NCBI RefSeq assembly: GCF_000336635.1
Contig: NZ_AOLY01000039.1
Span: 124,001 to 188,000, forward strand
Direction: 5' to 3'
DNA from: Haloarcula japonica DSM 6131
GTDB lineage: Archaea; Halobacteriota; Halobacteria; Halobacteriales; Haloarculaceae
Length of the DNA stretch: 64,000 nt
Shown here: positions 8,029 through 16,846 of the stretch, piece after piece
Numbering within the stretch: position 1 is the first letter of the stretch
Layout: every line of letters starts with the position of its first letter
The notes under the pieces: generated by a model
The model's input: only the letters and a program-made list of their open reading frames with translations
What the model was told of the DNA's origin: nothing
Database searches by the model: none
Translations under genes and position numbers: made by a program

Positions 8029-8886
8029 CTACCACTCGACGTACGTGAGATACTCGACCTGTTCGTAGCTCAGGAGCCACGTCCCGTAGCTATCTGTGAC
8101 CTCGATTCCCTCGTGCTCCCGGATACGGTCAGTAACGGACTGGAAGGCCTCGTTGTCCTCGAAGTACCCGCCATCAATTGCTTCTTCAACGACTTCACGT
8201 TCGGCTTCGGAAAGGCCTGAGAGGGTGAACAAGTACTGGTCTCGAATCTGGTCAGCAAACGAGTCAACACCCGACGCGATTTCCGTCGCCTCGTATCGGT
8301 ATTCGGTCTCTGCTGTCGTTCGTGTACTGACCGTAACTCGATAGCGGTTGCCGTCGTAGGTGATAATATCGTACTGGCGCTCCGGAACGAACACCGACCC
8401 ATCGCCCACTTCCTCGGCAGTTCCGTACCCGACACCAACATCGTATCCGTCCCCGCTGGGCGGGTTGTCGTCCGAAATAATCGGGTCAAGGCGCTGACGA
8501 TCCACCGCCGGTAGCTCCTCGTAGTCGATTGCACCGATCTCAGCTGTCGAATCAGCCGGATCGAAATCGATTCGCACCTCGTACACCGTCACGTCGCTAC
8601 TCTCGAGTGCCGTCTCCGAAACTTCGTAGAAGGCATCCTCGATACGGACGGTATCGGTCTGGTCGAACAGCTCGTATCGCCCCCGGCGCGTCGTAGAGCC
8701 GTTTTCGATGGCCTCCGAGACGACCGTGTACTCCGTTGACTCGGGACCGGGCGACATCGAAACTTCGTCGGCGATGTCGGCCGCTGTCGCGTCGTCCATG
8801 TCCAGCACGACGGAGGGATGACCACAGCCCGCGACAGCGACCGAGAGGAGGGCTGTTCCACTTGCAAGGAACTGGCGTCGTCGCAT
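8029..8886 (-). CDS. secreted lipoprotein, unknown function (Tat signal, lipobox)
   Basis: The ATG for MRRRQFLAS gives 285 residues. The N-terminus has a twin-arginine motif, a hydrophobic stretch and the lipobox AVAGC, predicting Tat export and lipid anchoring at Cys. The mature part is strongly acidic and has repeated beta-type segments; no known domain is recognisable. The C-terminal region (SEAEREVVEEAIDGGYFED) is helical. It stands alone between two unrelated genes. Confidence 0.75.
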   Translation of the reverse strand: MRRRQFLASGTALLSVAVAGCGHPSVVLDMDDATAADIADEVSMSPGPESTEYTVVSEAIENGSTTRRGRYELFDQTDTVRIEDAFYEVSETALESSDVTVYEVRIDFDPADSTAEIGAIDYEELPAVDRQRLDPIISDDNPPSGDGYDVGVGYGTAEEVGDGSVFVPERQYDIITYDGNRYRVTVSTRTTAETEYRYEATEIASGVDSFADQIRDQYLFTLSGLSEAEREVVEEAIDGGYFEDNEAFQSVTDRIREHEGIEVTDSYGTWLLSYEQVEYLTYVEW

Positions 8887-9095
8887 ACAGCTACTGACAG
8901 GCAACCGGAAGGAAAGTCTTCTGGGCCAAGCTTGTTCTGTCGTCCTCGGTGATCGCTATGAACAGAGTCAGCGTGCACACTGACTGGCAGGATTTCGACT
9001 GATTTCTGCTAATGGTCGTTCCCCGCGTGAAATATGGGGATATGATGGAATTCGGTGTGGAGGGTTCGCCGAAACGGTATCGAGTGACAAGGGGC

Positions 9096-9872
9096 CTATT
9101 TCTCCGCAACCCAGACCATCTCTTCTGCCCCGTCTTTCAGCGGTTGCCTGTCAAAGCCACCATAGCCAGTCCAGTCACTCCATCCGGTTGTCTCCAGAAG
9201 GAGCTCAAACTCTGATTTCGAAAGGAGAGCCAGTTGAAACGTTGCCTGTCGAACCACATCTCCGTCGTATTCAATCGTTCGCTCCGTTTCGACGGTCTGC
9301 GCAACTTCGTCGACAAGCCGGGATATGTTGGTGACAATGTATTCCTCGCCCTGATATGTCACAGACCGCGTCTGCGGCTCACCATAGGATTGGGAGATCA
9401 TATCGAAACTCGGGACGAAGAAGTTCAGGGCAAGTCGTCCATCCGGCGCGAGAGTCTCGCGGAATTGTCGGAGAGCCGCCTTCTGTTCCGCTACTGTGAC
9501 GTTATGGAGGAAAGTTCGGAACGGGACGATGATGAGGTCATACTCCCGGGAAGTCACAAAGTCGGTCATATCAGCCTGCCTGACAGAGGGCGTGAGGCCA
9601 GCTTCGTCGGCTTTCTGTTCCAGAACATCGAGCATCTCCGCAGAGATATCGATACCGTCCGCATCTACACCGGCCCGGAGGAGTTCAAGATAGATGCGGC
9701 CTGTTCCGCAGCCGACTTCCAGAACCGGACCATCAGTCTCTGCGGCCAGATCAACGTAGAACTCGACATCACCGATTTCCTGATCCTCGTAATTAGCATC
9801 GTAAAAGCTCGCCCACTCGTCGAAAAAGTCTTTTGCGAGGTCCATACTTTCGCCACTGTAGTATGGCCCCAT
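9096..9872 (-). CDS. class I SAM-dependent methyltransferase
   Basis: Motif I is VLEVGCGTGR, motif II region GIDISAEML, and motif IV DLIIVPFRTF, the standard order of a Rossmann-fold methyltransferase. Length is 258 residues from the first ATG. A second Met (residue 10, MDLAKDFFDEWASFYD) is an alternative start and fits the family's usual beginning. A TATA-like TATTTAAAG lies about 38 nt upstream of the first ATG, favouring that start with a very short leader. The substrate cannot be read from the sequence. Confidence 0.8.
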   Translation of the reverse strand: MGPYYSGESMDLAKDFFDEWASFYDANYEDQEIGDVEFYVDLAAETDGPVLEVGCGTGRIYLELLRAGVDADGIDISAEMLDVLEQKADEAGLTPSVRQADMTDFVTSREYDLIIVPFRTFLHNVTVAEQKAALRQFRETLAPDGRLALNFFVPSFDMISQSYGEPQTRSVTYQGEEYIVTNISRLVDEVAQTVETERTIEYDGDVVRQATFQLALLSKSEFELLLETTGWSDWTGYGGFDRQPLKDGAEEMVWVAEK

Positions 9873-10010
9873 GATATTATCGGTGGTGTGTCATGTGGTA
9901 TCTCTTTAAATACCGCCGAATGCACCCGCAACTGTTCAATATTGTGTGTGGTTGTCTGATCGATTCCTTTCGTCATTACTTCTGATCAAGACCAGACGCC
10001 GGTTTACCGT

Positions 10011-10182
10011 CTAGTAGAGTATGAGGTTCACGTCGCCCGCTTTGTTGACGCCCGTCTCTCGGTACTCCGAGTTGGTCACCGAAACTACCTTGAGACAACA
10101 GCCTGAGCCGTAGTAAACGCCAGACGGCGGCAGGGTCCGCAAGGTTTCCTTACGAGTTGACAGTAAGTTCCTTCAACAGCAT
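10011..10182 (-). pseudogene. frameshifted (or recoded) small Cys-Cys protein gene
   Basis: An ATG at 10182 opens MLLKELTVNS and meets TAA at 10150-10152. A +1 shift at exactly that TCG-TAA junction continues in frame for 46 more residues to TAG at 10011-10013. The second segment (KETLRTLPPSGVYYGSGCC, then residues ending DVNLILY) has about 73 percent GC at third positions and looks coding, but has no start codon of its own. The joined product would be about 56 residues with a Cys-Cys pair. A perfect 20-bp palindrome lies upstream. This may be a mutated gene or programmed +1 frameshifting; the family is not recognised. Confidence 0.4.
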
Positions 10183-10205
10183 CTTTCAATTCCGACGAAA
10201 TCGTT

Positions 10206-10225
10206 GAGCTACAGCGCTGTAGCTC
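10206..10225. repeat. perfect 20-bp palindrome
   Basis: GAGCTACAGC is followed directly by its reverse complement. It lies 24-43 nt upstream of the ATG of the frameshifted small gene and 38 nt beyond the 3' end of tRNA-Ile. It could be an operator for the small gene or a hairpin that ends the tRNA transcript. Confidence 0.6.
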
Positions 10226-10262
10226 CGGTTCTGGTAAAGCAAGGAACGGGAAGAACTCGGTA

Positions 10263-10336
10263 TGGGCCAACGCGGATTTGAACCGCGAACCTCCCGGTTA
10301 TCAGCCGAGCGCTCAACCTGATTGAGCTATTGGCCC
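10263..10336 (-). tRNA. tRNA-Ile (anticodon GAT)
   Basis: Read on the minus strand the 74-nt gene folds into a full cloverleaf. The acceptor GGGCCAA pairs with TTGGCCC plus discriminator A. The anticodon loop contains GAT, and a TTCAAAT T-loop is present. There is no intron and no encoded CCA. Confidence 0.95.
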
Positions 10337-10417
10337 GACGCATTCAGTTGTACCCGAGGGGTATTGAAAAGGGTAACGTTTCGAGGCCGGTTGGGGATGT
10401 GAAACCGCGTCAGGGCT

Positions 10418-10984
10418 TCAGTTTTCGTCGTTGTCTTCGAAGTCGACATCGGTTGCTTCGGTGGGGTCGAAGGAGGTACTAGAGCCGGAGCCACCACTCG
10501 AATCGGGGCCGCCATCCGGGCCAGTCGGACCGGGGCCAGCCGGGCCGTTCTCGTCATCAGGGAAGCCCCCGATGTACACCTGGCCGCTGGCGAATCCACC
10601 GGTCTTGGCGTCGACGTACGGCTGGACGACCCAGCGGCGTGTGGCGGCGCGGACGGGGTACCGGGTGAATGGTACCGCAAGCAGAAGGCCGACGAAGTCC
10701 GTCACTAGGCCGGGGGTCAGGAAGAACGCGCCGGCGGCAATGAGGAGGCCGCCGTCGATGAGTTCGTCGGTCGGGAGTTCCCCGACTGCGAGCCGCTGTT
10801 GGATCTTCCGAAGCGTCGCACGGCCTTCGGCGCGGACCAGCAGCATGCCGACCAGTGCCGTCAGGACGACGAGGGCGATGAGAACAAGCGGCGGAACAGG
10901 AAATAGCACTCCTGTTGCAAGTGCCACCAGCAACACGATGTCGAACAGCGGGATGAGCAGCAATAGCCCGATGGCCCGGAGCAT
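10418..10984 (-). CDS. FxsA-family membrane protein
   Basis: The 188-residue protein begins with the FxsA core: hydrophobic segments LLLLIPLFDIVLLVALATG and LVLIALVVLTALVGMLLVR, the charged helix RATLRKIQQRLAVGELPTDEL, then GGLLIAAGAFFLTPGLVTDF and VGLLLAVPFTR. FxsA in E. coli modulates exclusion of phage T7 in F-plasmid cells; its archaeal role is unknown. The C-terminal 75 residues are Gly/Pro/Ser-rich and end very acidic (DVDFEDNDEN), a haloarchaeal addition. Confidence 0.85.
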   Translation of the reverse strand: MLRAIGLLLLIPLFDIVLLVALATGVLFPVPPLVLIALVVLTALVGMLLVRAEGRATLRKIQQRLAVGELPTDELIDGGLLIAAGAFFLTPGLVTDFVGLLLAVPFTRYPVRAATRRWVVQPYVDAKTGGFASGQVYIGGFPDDENGPAGPGPTGPDGGPDSSGGSGSSTSFDPTEATDVDFEDNDEN

Positions 10985-11057
10985 ACAACTGCTTGCAGGC
11001 CCGCCCCCAAACGCCTTTCGAGAGCGGGACCGGGCTGTCGGCCACCGAGGTAGCGGG

Positions 11058-12434
11058 TCAGCGTTCCCGCAGTCGGACTTCGACCGGTTCTGTGGGACTC
11101 AGCGTAATCTGCATCGCCAGTGAGAGCGGCAGTTCGGTAACCGCTTCGACGGCGTACTGTTGGGCGATGGTCGCAAGGGCGAGTTTGGCCTCCATTCGAG
11201 CAAACCGCATGCCGATACAGTGGCGCGGGCCGCCGCCGAAGGGGTAGTAGGCGTAGTCAGGGAGCGACGTTTCGAGGTCATCGCCCCACCGCTCAGGGCG
11301 GAAGGCGTCGGGCGCGTCGTACCACCGTTCATCCCGGTGGACAAGCCACTGGGGGAGGGTGAGCTGGGCGTCCGTTGAGAGCTCATATCCGCCGAGAGTC
11401 ACCGACTCTGTCGGTTGTCGAAACACCGTGAACGCGGGTGGGTACAGCCGTAGCACCTCGTTCAGCACGGCGTCGAGATACGGCAGTTCGAACAGGTCCT
11501 CGGGCGTCGGCTGGCTGTTCCCCAGCGTCGCGTCAAGTTCGTCATGGAGGCGCGCCTGGCACCCGGGGTTGTTCGCCAGCAGGAACCAGGCATAGGTGAG
11601 CGTCAGCGCCGTCGTGTCGTGGCCGGCGACGAGAAACGTCAGGAGCTGGTGGCCCAGTCGCTCGCGGTCCATCGTCTCGTCGTCAAGGGAGAGTAGCAGG
11701 GAAAGCACATCGTCGCGGGCCTTACGAGCGTGCTCGTCCTCACGCTGGCGGGCGGCGATAACCTCGTTGAGCGTGGACTGGAAGTCGGCCAGCGAACTGT
11801 TGACGGCGCGGTTCGTCGCCGTCGGGACCCACAGCGGGAGATACGCCGACAGCGACCGCGGGTCCAGCCGCTTTCGCAACGCGTCGAGCAGCGGTTCCAG
11901 CGCGTCTGCGGTGGTCTCGATGTCCACGTCCAACAGTGTCTTGCCGAGAATATTCAGCGTCAGCGACTGCATATGCGGGAGAACGTCGATGCGCTGGCCG
12001 TCGGCCCACCCCGCCGCCGTCCGATCAGCGAACTCGGTCATCGTGTCGCCATAAGCGGCGATGCGCTCCCGGTAAAACGCCGGCTGGAGCGCTGTCCGCT
12101 GGCGCTGCCACTCCTCGCCCTCCAGCAGGAACAGCCCCTCGCCGATGAACTGGCCGAGGGTATCCTGAAGCAATCGTCCCTTCTCGTATGTCTCGGCGTC
12201 GGTCACAAGCACCTGCTCGACGAGATCGGGATGGCAGACGAAACAGCCCGTCGTCCCGGCGACGCTGTACCCCACCACGTCGGCCTCGTGGGAACCAGCG
12301 CGGTCGTAAAATCCGAGCGGGTCACGCAACATCGCGGCGGTGTTATCGATGAACGGGACGCGGCCGAGACGAGGTGGCCGGTCGCCCGGCGTGACCGGTT
12401 CCGGCGTTTCGCGAATCGCCTGCTGGGTATCCAT
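11058..12434 (-). CDS. cytochrome P450 monooxygenase
   Basis: The 458-residue soluble P450 shows the heme-thiolate motif FGGGPRHCIG, the I-helix oxygen-activation motif AGHDTTA, the K-helix ExxR in NEVLRLYPPA, and the PERW region before the heme loop (RPERWGDDLE). It hydroxylates an unknown lipophilic substrate with electrons from a ferredoxin. A [3Fe-4S]-type ferredoxin gene lies about 9 kb away in the window, but no reductase is adjacent. It is divergent from the DUF255 gene across 81 nt. Confidence 0.92.
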   Translation of the reverse strand: MDTQQAIRETPEPVTPGDRPPRLGRVPFIDNTAAMLRDPLGFYDRAGSHEADVVGYSVAGTTGCFVCHPDLVEQVLVTDAETYEKGRLLQDTLGQFIGEGLFLLEGEEWQRQRTALQPAFYRERIAAYGDTMTEFADRTAAGWADGQRIDVLPHMQSLTLNILGKTLLDVDIETTADALEPLLDALRKRLDPRSLSAYLPLWVPTATNRAVNSSLADFQSTLNEVIAARQREDEHARKARDDVLSLLLSLDDETMDRERLGHQLLTFLVAGHDTTALTLTYAWFLLANNPGCQARLHDELDATLGNSQPTPEDLFELPYLDAVLNEVLRLYPPAFTVFRQPTESVTLGGYELSTDAQLTLPQWLVHRDERWYDAPDAFRPERWGDDLETSLPDYAYYPFGGGPRHCIGMRFARMEAKLALATIAQQYAVEAVTELPLSLAMQITLSPTEPVEVRLRER

Positions 12435-12515
12435 CGCTCACGCTTGGGCCGCCCAGCCAATCGGTCTTTCGCCGGGAGTGAGAGGGCCTTTGTACGCCCA
12501 CCGCCCACACCCGGT

Positions 12516-14129
12516 ATGGACGAATACGCACGCGACACCAAGGTCGAGTGGCGCGAATGGGGCACAACCCCCTTCGAGGACGCCGCCGAGTCGGGGAAGC
12601 CGGTACTGCTGGCGCTGACGGTTCCGTGGAGCGCCGAATGTCGGGCGATGGACCGGGGTACGTTCGGTGAACCGCGCATCGCGGCTAACATCAACGACGG
12701 GTTCGTCCCGGTCCGGGTCGACGCCGACCGCAATCCGCGCGTCCGGGAGCGGTACACGATGGGCGGGTTCCCGTCGACAGTGTTTCTCACCCCAGAGGGC
12801 GAGGTCATCACCGGCGCGACGTTCCTCGGGCCGGACGGGTTCCGCGGTATTCTGGACTCCGTTCGGGAGTCGTGGGACGCACAGGGCGCGGCGGCGGGCT
12901 CGATTCCCCGGCAGCTACAGGACGAATCGCCCCCTGCCGGCGAACTCCGCCCGCGCATCGAGGAGCACATGGTCGAGCAACTGCTCGGGGCGTTCGACGA
13001 GGAGTTCGGCGGCTGGGGAACCGACGTGAAGTTCCCACTTCCGCGGACCGTGGAGTTCGCCCTCGTCCGTGCGCGGGATCAAGCTACCAGGACACTTGAA
13101 GCGATTCGGACACACTTGCTCGATACCTACGATGGCGGCTTCTTCCGGTACTCGACGGAGCGCAGCTGGGGGAACCCTCGGAGAGAGAAGCTACTGGACG
13201 AGAACGCCGCCCTGGTCCGGGCGTTCGCTCACGGCTACCGGTACACCGGGACTGAAGCGTACCGGGACGCCGCACAGCGGACCGTCGACTACCTCACGAC
13301 GACGCTGTGGGCCGGCGACGCGTTCGCCGCGAGCCAGGCTGGTTCCGACGAATACTATCGGCTGGAACCGACCGAGCGCGAAGGCACAGTGTCTCCGAAC
13401 GTCGACGAGACGGTGTTCGCCGACCGCAACGGCCTCGCTATCGATGCCCTGCTGTGGGTCGCAGCCTACACCGACGACGAGCGCGCCCAGCAGTACGCCA
13501 GCCGCGCCCGGAACGCCGTCTGTGATACTCTCGTCGACGGCGGCGAGGTCGCCCACTACGACGGCGCGGACAGCGACACCGGGCTGCTGTTGGACCAGGC
13601 CCAGCTCCTCCAGGGCCTGACGACGAGCTGGCAGGTCCTCGGTGAGCCGGGGCCAGCCGAAGCTATCGCCGACTGGACCATCGAGAACCGCCAGCAGGAC
13701 GGCGGCGCGTTCCGCGATGGTCCCCCCAGCGGCGCAGGGCTCTGTAGCCGTTCGCTCCACCCGCTCGACGCGACGGTGGAACTGGCCGACGCGCTGGTCG
13801 ACCTCGCGGCGCTCACTGGCGAGGATCGATACCGCAACGCAGCACTTTCCGCCGTCGAGTCCTTCGCCGGCGCGGCTGAACGGATGGGCGTCGAGGTCGC
13901 CGGCTACGCCGGCGTCGCGGCCCGTCTCCAGCAGCCCCAGACGCTCACGGTCGGCACCGAAGCCGGAACGGACCTCCACCGCGCGGCGCTGCGGCTGGCC
14001 GATCACGAGACCACCGTTGTCCCGGAGCCGGACGGCGACGGCACGGCGCGACTCCTCGACGGGGATGCTATCGTTGCCGAGGGGACGACACCGGCCGACC
14101 TCGAAGCCTCGCTAACTGGTGAGCGCTGA
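12516..14129 (+). CDS. DUF255 / YyaL-type thioredoxin-fold protein with (alpha/alpha)6-like C-terminal domain
   Basis: The ATG at 12516 gives 537 residues. The N-terminal third is thioredoxin-like (PVLLALTVPWSAECRAM, then VPVRVDADRNPRVRERY and GGFPSTVFLTPEGEV). The remainder resembles the six-hairpin glycosidase-like domain of this family (DGGFFRYST, NPRREKLLDENAALVRA). The usual HWCHVM motif is replaced by WSAECRAM, so a classic redox CxxC is missing. Family members are normally about 680 residues; this haloarchaeal form is shorter. Function is unknown. The frame extends further upstream only as antisense to the P450 gene, so that extension is rejected. Confidence 0.85.
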   Translation: MDEYARDTKVEWREWGTTPFEDAAESGKPVLLALTVPWSAECRAMDRGTFGEPRIAANINDGFVPVRVDADRNPRVRERYTMGGFPSTVFLTPEGEVITGATFLGPDGFRGILDSVRESWDAQGAAAGSIPRQLQDESPPAGELRPRIEEHMVEQLLGAFDEEFGGWGTDVKFPLPRTVEFALVRARDQATRTLEAIRTHLLDTYDGGFFRYSTERSWGNPRREKLLDENAALVRAFAHGYRYTGTEAYRDAAQRTVDYLTTTLWAGDAFAASQAGSDEYYRLEPTEREGTVSPNVDETVFADRNGLAIDALLWVAAYTDDERAQQYASRARNAVCDTLVDGGEVAHYDGADSDTGLLLDQAQLLQGLTTSWQVLGEPGPAEAIADWTIENRQQDGGAFRDGPPSGAGLCSRSLHPLDATVELADALVDLAALTGEDRYRNAALSAVESFAGAAERMGVEVAGYAGVAARLQQPQTLTVGTEAGTDLHRAALRLADHETTVVPEPDGDGTARLLDGDAIVAEGTTPADLEASLTGER

Positions 14130-14205
14130 CACGAACAACGGCAGCAAACGTGGACAAACGGTAAACCCCCGACAAGTTTTTGCACACGTACCATGATGTA
14201 TGGGT

Positions 14206-15012
14206 ATGTCCAGTCTCAGAGATCTCGGACTCTCCGAATATGAAGCCAGAGCATACCGGTCACTTCTGGAAACGGGACCGACAACGGCCAAGGAACTGTC
14301 GCGTGCCAGCGATGTCCCGATGGGCCGCATCTACGATGTGCTAAACAGCCTCGAAACGTACAATCTGGTCCGCAGCCAGACCGCCAGCCGGCCCAAGAAA
14401 TACGTCGCGGTTGAGCCGGACACAGCACTGGACCGCCTACTCGAAGACAAGAAGCGCGAACTCCAGGAAAAGGTCGGTCAGTACGAGGAAATCGTTGACG
14501 ACCTCTCCTCACAGCTAGAGTCGGCAGACCCCGTTGAGGAACCGTTCTGGACGGCTGCCGTCGGCCCCGACAACTCGCTTGACCTGTTACTCGAACGGCT
14601 GGCCGCCGCCGACGACGAGATTATCATGGTCGGTTCAGCACCCGCTCGTCAGGTCGACATTCTCTCCGGCACCGAGCGGATCGTCGACGAACTCGAAGCG
14701 GCGCTGGAACGGGGCGTCGAAGTGTCCCTGCTCGTCCGACCGGACCTGTTCGAGAGCCTCCCCGAGGAGGCCAACCGCGAGTACTACGAGCGCCTCTTCC
14801 ACTACGACAACTACAGCGCCCGTGCCAGCCCGAACATCAGGACCACGTTCGAGCTACTCGATGGGGTCGAAGTCTGTATCGAGGTCCCGCACCCGCTTGG
14901 CCGCGAGGAAACCTTCGGCGTTATCGACATGAAAGACTCCGATTTCACCGCCGATATCAGCCAAGCGTTCGAAGAACACTGGGCCGAAGCAAAACCGGTC
15001 GGCCCGCCGTAG
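14206..15012 (+). CDS. TrmB-family transcriptional regulator
   Basis: The protein begins MSSLRDLGLSEYEARAYRSL, the typical TrmB winged-helix opening, followed by AKELSRASDVPMGRIYDVLN as recognition helix. A coiled segment follows (residues 80-110), then a phospholipase-D-like effector domain of about 150 residues (EIIMVGSAPARQ, GVEVSLLVRPD). TrmB proteins sense sugars or metabolites. I prefer the second ATG over 14200 because a T-rich TATA-like element at 14176-14181 then lies about 27 nt upstream, fitting a leaderless mRNA. The target genes are unknown. Confidence 0.87.
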   Translation: MSSLRDLGLSEYEARAYRSLLETGPTTAKELSRASDVPMGRIYDVLNSLETYNLVRSQTASRPKKYVAVEPDTALDRLLEDKKRELQEKVGQYEEIVDDLSSQLESADPVEEPFWTAAVGPDNSLDLLLERLAAADDEIIMVGSAPARQVDILSGTERIVDELEAALERGVEVSLLVRPDLFESLPEEANREYYERLFHYDNYSARASPNIRTTFELLDGVEVCIEVPHPLGREETFGVIDMKDSDFTADISQAFEEHWAEAKPVGPP

Positions 15013-15148
15013 TTGAACCACCCGAACAGGCGGGGAAAATCGAGCCGCAAACAGGATCCGTACGTTCGTGGGTTGCCGCGCGCTCCACTCAGGCGCAAAA
15101 CACTTCGCTACGCTCAAGAACTGCTACCGGTTTCGCGGGTCGCTGCGC

Positions 15149-16078
15149 TCAGTCCTCGCTGACTTCCTGCCGCAGATCACCCAGTTGCGCCACGCGCTCG
15201 GCGTGGGCGTTGTGCTGGTGGATGGACTCGTCGTTGGACTGTTTCATCGTCACGACGGCATCGTCGGGCAGATCCGGGAACGTGTCGACGACGCCCTCGG
15301 CTAAGGCGCGAACGCAGTCCTCGACGAACTTGGCGTCCTTATGAGCCTCGTAGGTCATGTGGTCCTCGTCGGGCCGCTTCGCGAGATTGTAGATACGGGC
15401 GCTCATCGAATCGCGGGCGACTTCGATGAGTTCGTTCAGGTCGACCTCGGGCGCACCGTCGCTCTGGACAGTGAGCGTGGCGTGGCCCCGCTGTGAGTGG
15501 CCGGCCTGTGGGTTGGTTTCGAGGAATTCCTCGATGACATCGTCTTCGACGTTTAGCTGCTGAAGCGTCTCGCGGGCGCGGGAAGCCGACATCCCCTGTG
15601 AGCACGGGCAGACGGTCATCCCGGTGACACGAGCACCGATTTCCTCGCTCGTCCCGTCTTCGGTCGCCGTCGCCGAGGCGATGATGTCGGCAGTCGACTG
15701 TGTCGCCATGTCCGACGCCGGCGTGGATTCGTGTGTAACGTACTCCGCTTCCATCCGGACCTCCGCCTTCGTCGTGTAGTCGTGTTTCTCCAGCAGAAGT
15801 TCGGCGGCGTCGCCACAGACGTCCTCGACCCGATATGCTTCCTCGGACACGGCGGTTTCCAGGGTCTCGTCGATGACCTCCATATTGCGGGACATGTCGG
15901 CCCCCTTTCGCCAGGACGGCAGATCCACGAACACTTCGAACTCCGCCATGAGTACGATGGGGTCGCGGTCGCGACGCCCCAGTTTGACGAGTTTCTCGAC
16001 GCCCGTCACACCGACGCGATTGAGACCGACCGTTACGTCCGGACTCGACGCCTGCACGTCCGGGAGTTGCTGACTCAT
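15149..16078 (-). CDS. mptA: GTP cyclohydrolase MptA (FolE2 type)
   Basis: This enzyme opens GTP to a dihydroneopterin cyclic phosphate or triphosphate, first step toward pterins and, in haloarchaea, also toward preQ0 for archaeosine. The 309-residue product has the FolE2/MptA blocks [22 protein letters not shown] (metal-binding Cys) and [14 protein letters not shown], and ends with [14 protein letters not shown]. The start MSQQLPDVQ is chosen over an upstream in-frame Met with no conserved sequence. It connects with tgtA, arcS and raSEA about 35-40 kb downstream. Confidence 0.93.
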   Translation of the reverse strand: MSQQLPDVQASSPDVTVGLNRVGVTGVEKLVKLGRRDRDPIVLMAEFEVFVDLPSWRKGADMSRNMEVIDETLETAVSEEAYRVEDVCGDAAELLLEKHDYTTKAEVRMEAEYVTHESTPASDMATQSTADIIASATATEDGTSEEIGARVTGMTVCPCSQGMSASRARETLQQLNVEDDVIEEFLETNPQAGHSQRGHATLTVQSDGAPEVDLNELIEVARDSMSARIYNLAKRPDEDHMTYEAHKDAKFVEDCVRALAEGVVDTFPDLPDDAVVTMKQSNDESIHQHNAHAERVAQLGDLRQEVSED

Positions 16079-16174
16079 TGCCTTTCCTATGGAAGAGAAT
16101 CGGTTAGTGCTTTCGAAAGGGTGGGAAGTCACCGTGAGCATCGCCACCGCAGAAACGACTCGCTCCGAACCGGG

Positions 16175-16774
16175 TCAGAGCTGTGTGTTGTCCGGCAGTG
16201 GTTCGTCCGTCTCGAAGTCCCGGAACAGCAACTCGAAGTCCGTGGCGTCGAAGGAATCAGTGATTTCGTCAAGCTCCGCCCGGACCTCCGCGAGTTCGGC
16301 CTGCAGTTCAGTGAACTCCTCGCTCTCATCGAGGACGGCCTGTGGTTTCGACGAGTCCAGTGCAGCGTATTTCGCCGTGAGCGAGTAGCACTCACGCAGG
16401 CGTTCCTCGTAATCGGCGTACCGAAGCAACTGTTCAATCGTCTGGAAGAGGTCCTCCTTCGACACCGGCTTGAGGACGTAATCATCGAAGGGCATCTCGA
16501 TGATATCGAAATCGGGGTCCACTGCGGTCACCATCGCCACGCGCGTGTCGTAGCGTTTCTCGCGGATCGCCGACAGCACCTCGTCGCCGGAGAGGTCCGG
16601 CATCCGTCGGTCTAACAGGACAACGTCGACTGTGGAATCCAGCTTCGAAAGGGCGGCCTCACCGCTGTATGCCGCCTCAACTGTGTACCGGTCCTGCAAT
16701 TGGTCCGCGTACACGTCGGCCACCGCTGGCTCGTCGTCGACAACGAGAATTGTCGCTCGCCGACCCTTTGTCAT
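16175..16774 (-). CDS. response regulator with HalX domain
   Basis: Residues 1-115 form a receiver domain: acidic pair in LVVDDEP, phospho-acceptor Asp in VVLLDRRMPDLSG (D55), conserved Lys in YVLKPVS. Residues 120-190 form the helical HalX domain (RLRECYSLTAKYAALDSSK) with a coiled coil, found almost only in haloarchaea as the output of receiver proteins. No sensor kinase lies next to it, so it is an orphan response regulator in this window. It is divergent from nothing: the ahbAB gene upstream is on the same strand, 72 nt away. Confidence 0.87.
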   Translation of the reverse strand: MTKGRRATILVVDDEPAVADVYADQLQDRYTVEAAYSGEAALSKLDSTVDVVLLDRRMPDLSGDEVLSAIREKRYDTRVAMVTAVDPDFDIIEMPFDDYVLKPVSKEDLFQTIEQLLRYADYEERLRECYSLTAKYAALDSSKPQAVLDESEEFTELQAELAEVRAELDEITDSFDATDFELLFRDFETDEPLPDNTQL

Positions 16775-16846
16775 TAGCTAGCATATTTACAACAGAATTG
16801 GAAAAGGATTCCGGCCGTCCCAGATCAGACTGCCTTATCGACCAGG

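Noticed and set aside
10085..10270. 61-residue minus frame starting inside tRNA-Ile
   Set aside because: It starts within the tRNA and overlaps the better-supported frameshifted small gene in another frame.
11730..12515. Upstream extension of the DUF255 frame
   Set aside because: The frame is open only because it is antisense to the P450 gene. The family begins at the ATG at 12516.
15013..15148. Gap between the TrmB gene and mptA as possible gene
   Set aside because: No plausible start or acidic frame; it looks like a convergent intergenic spacer.
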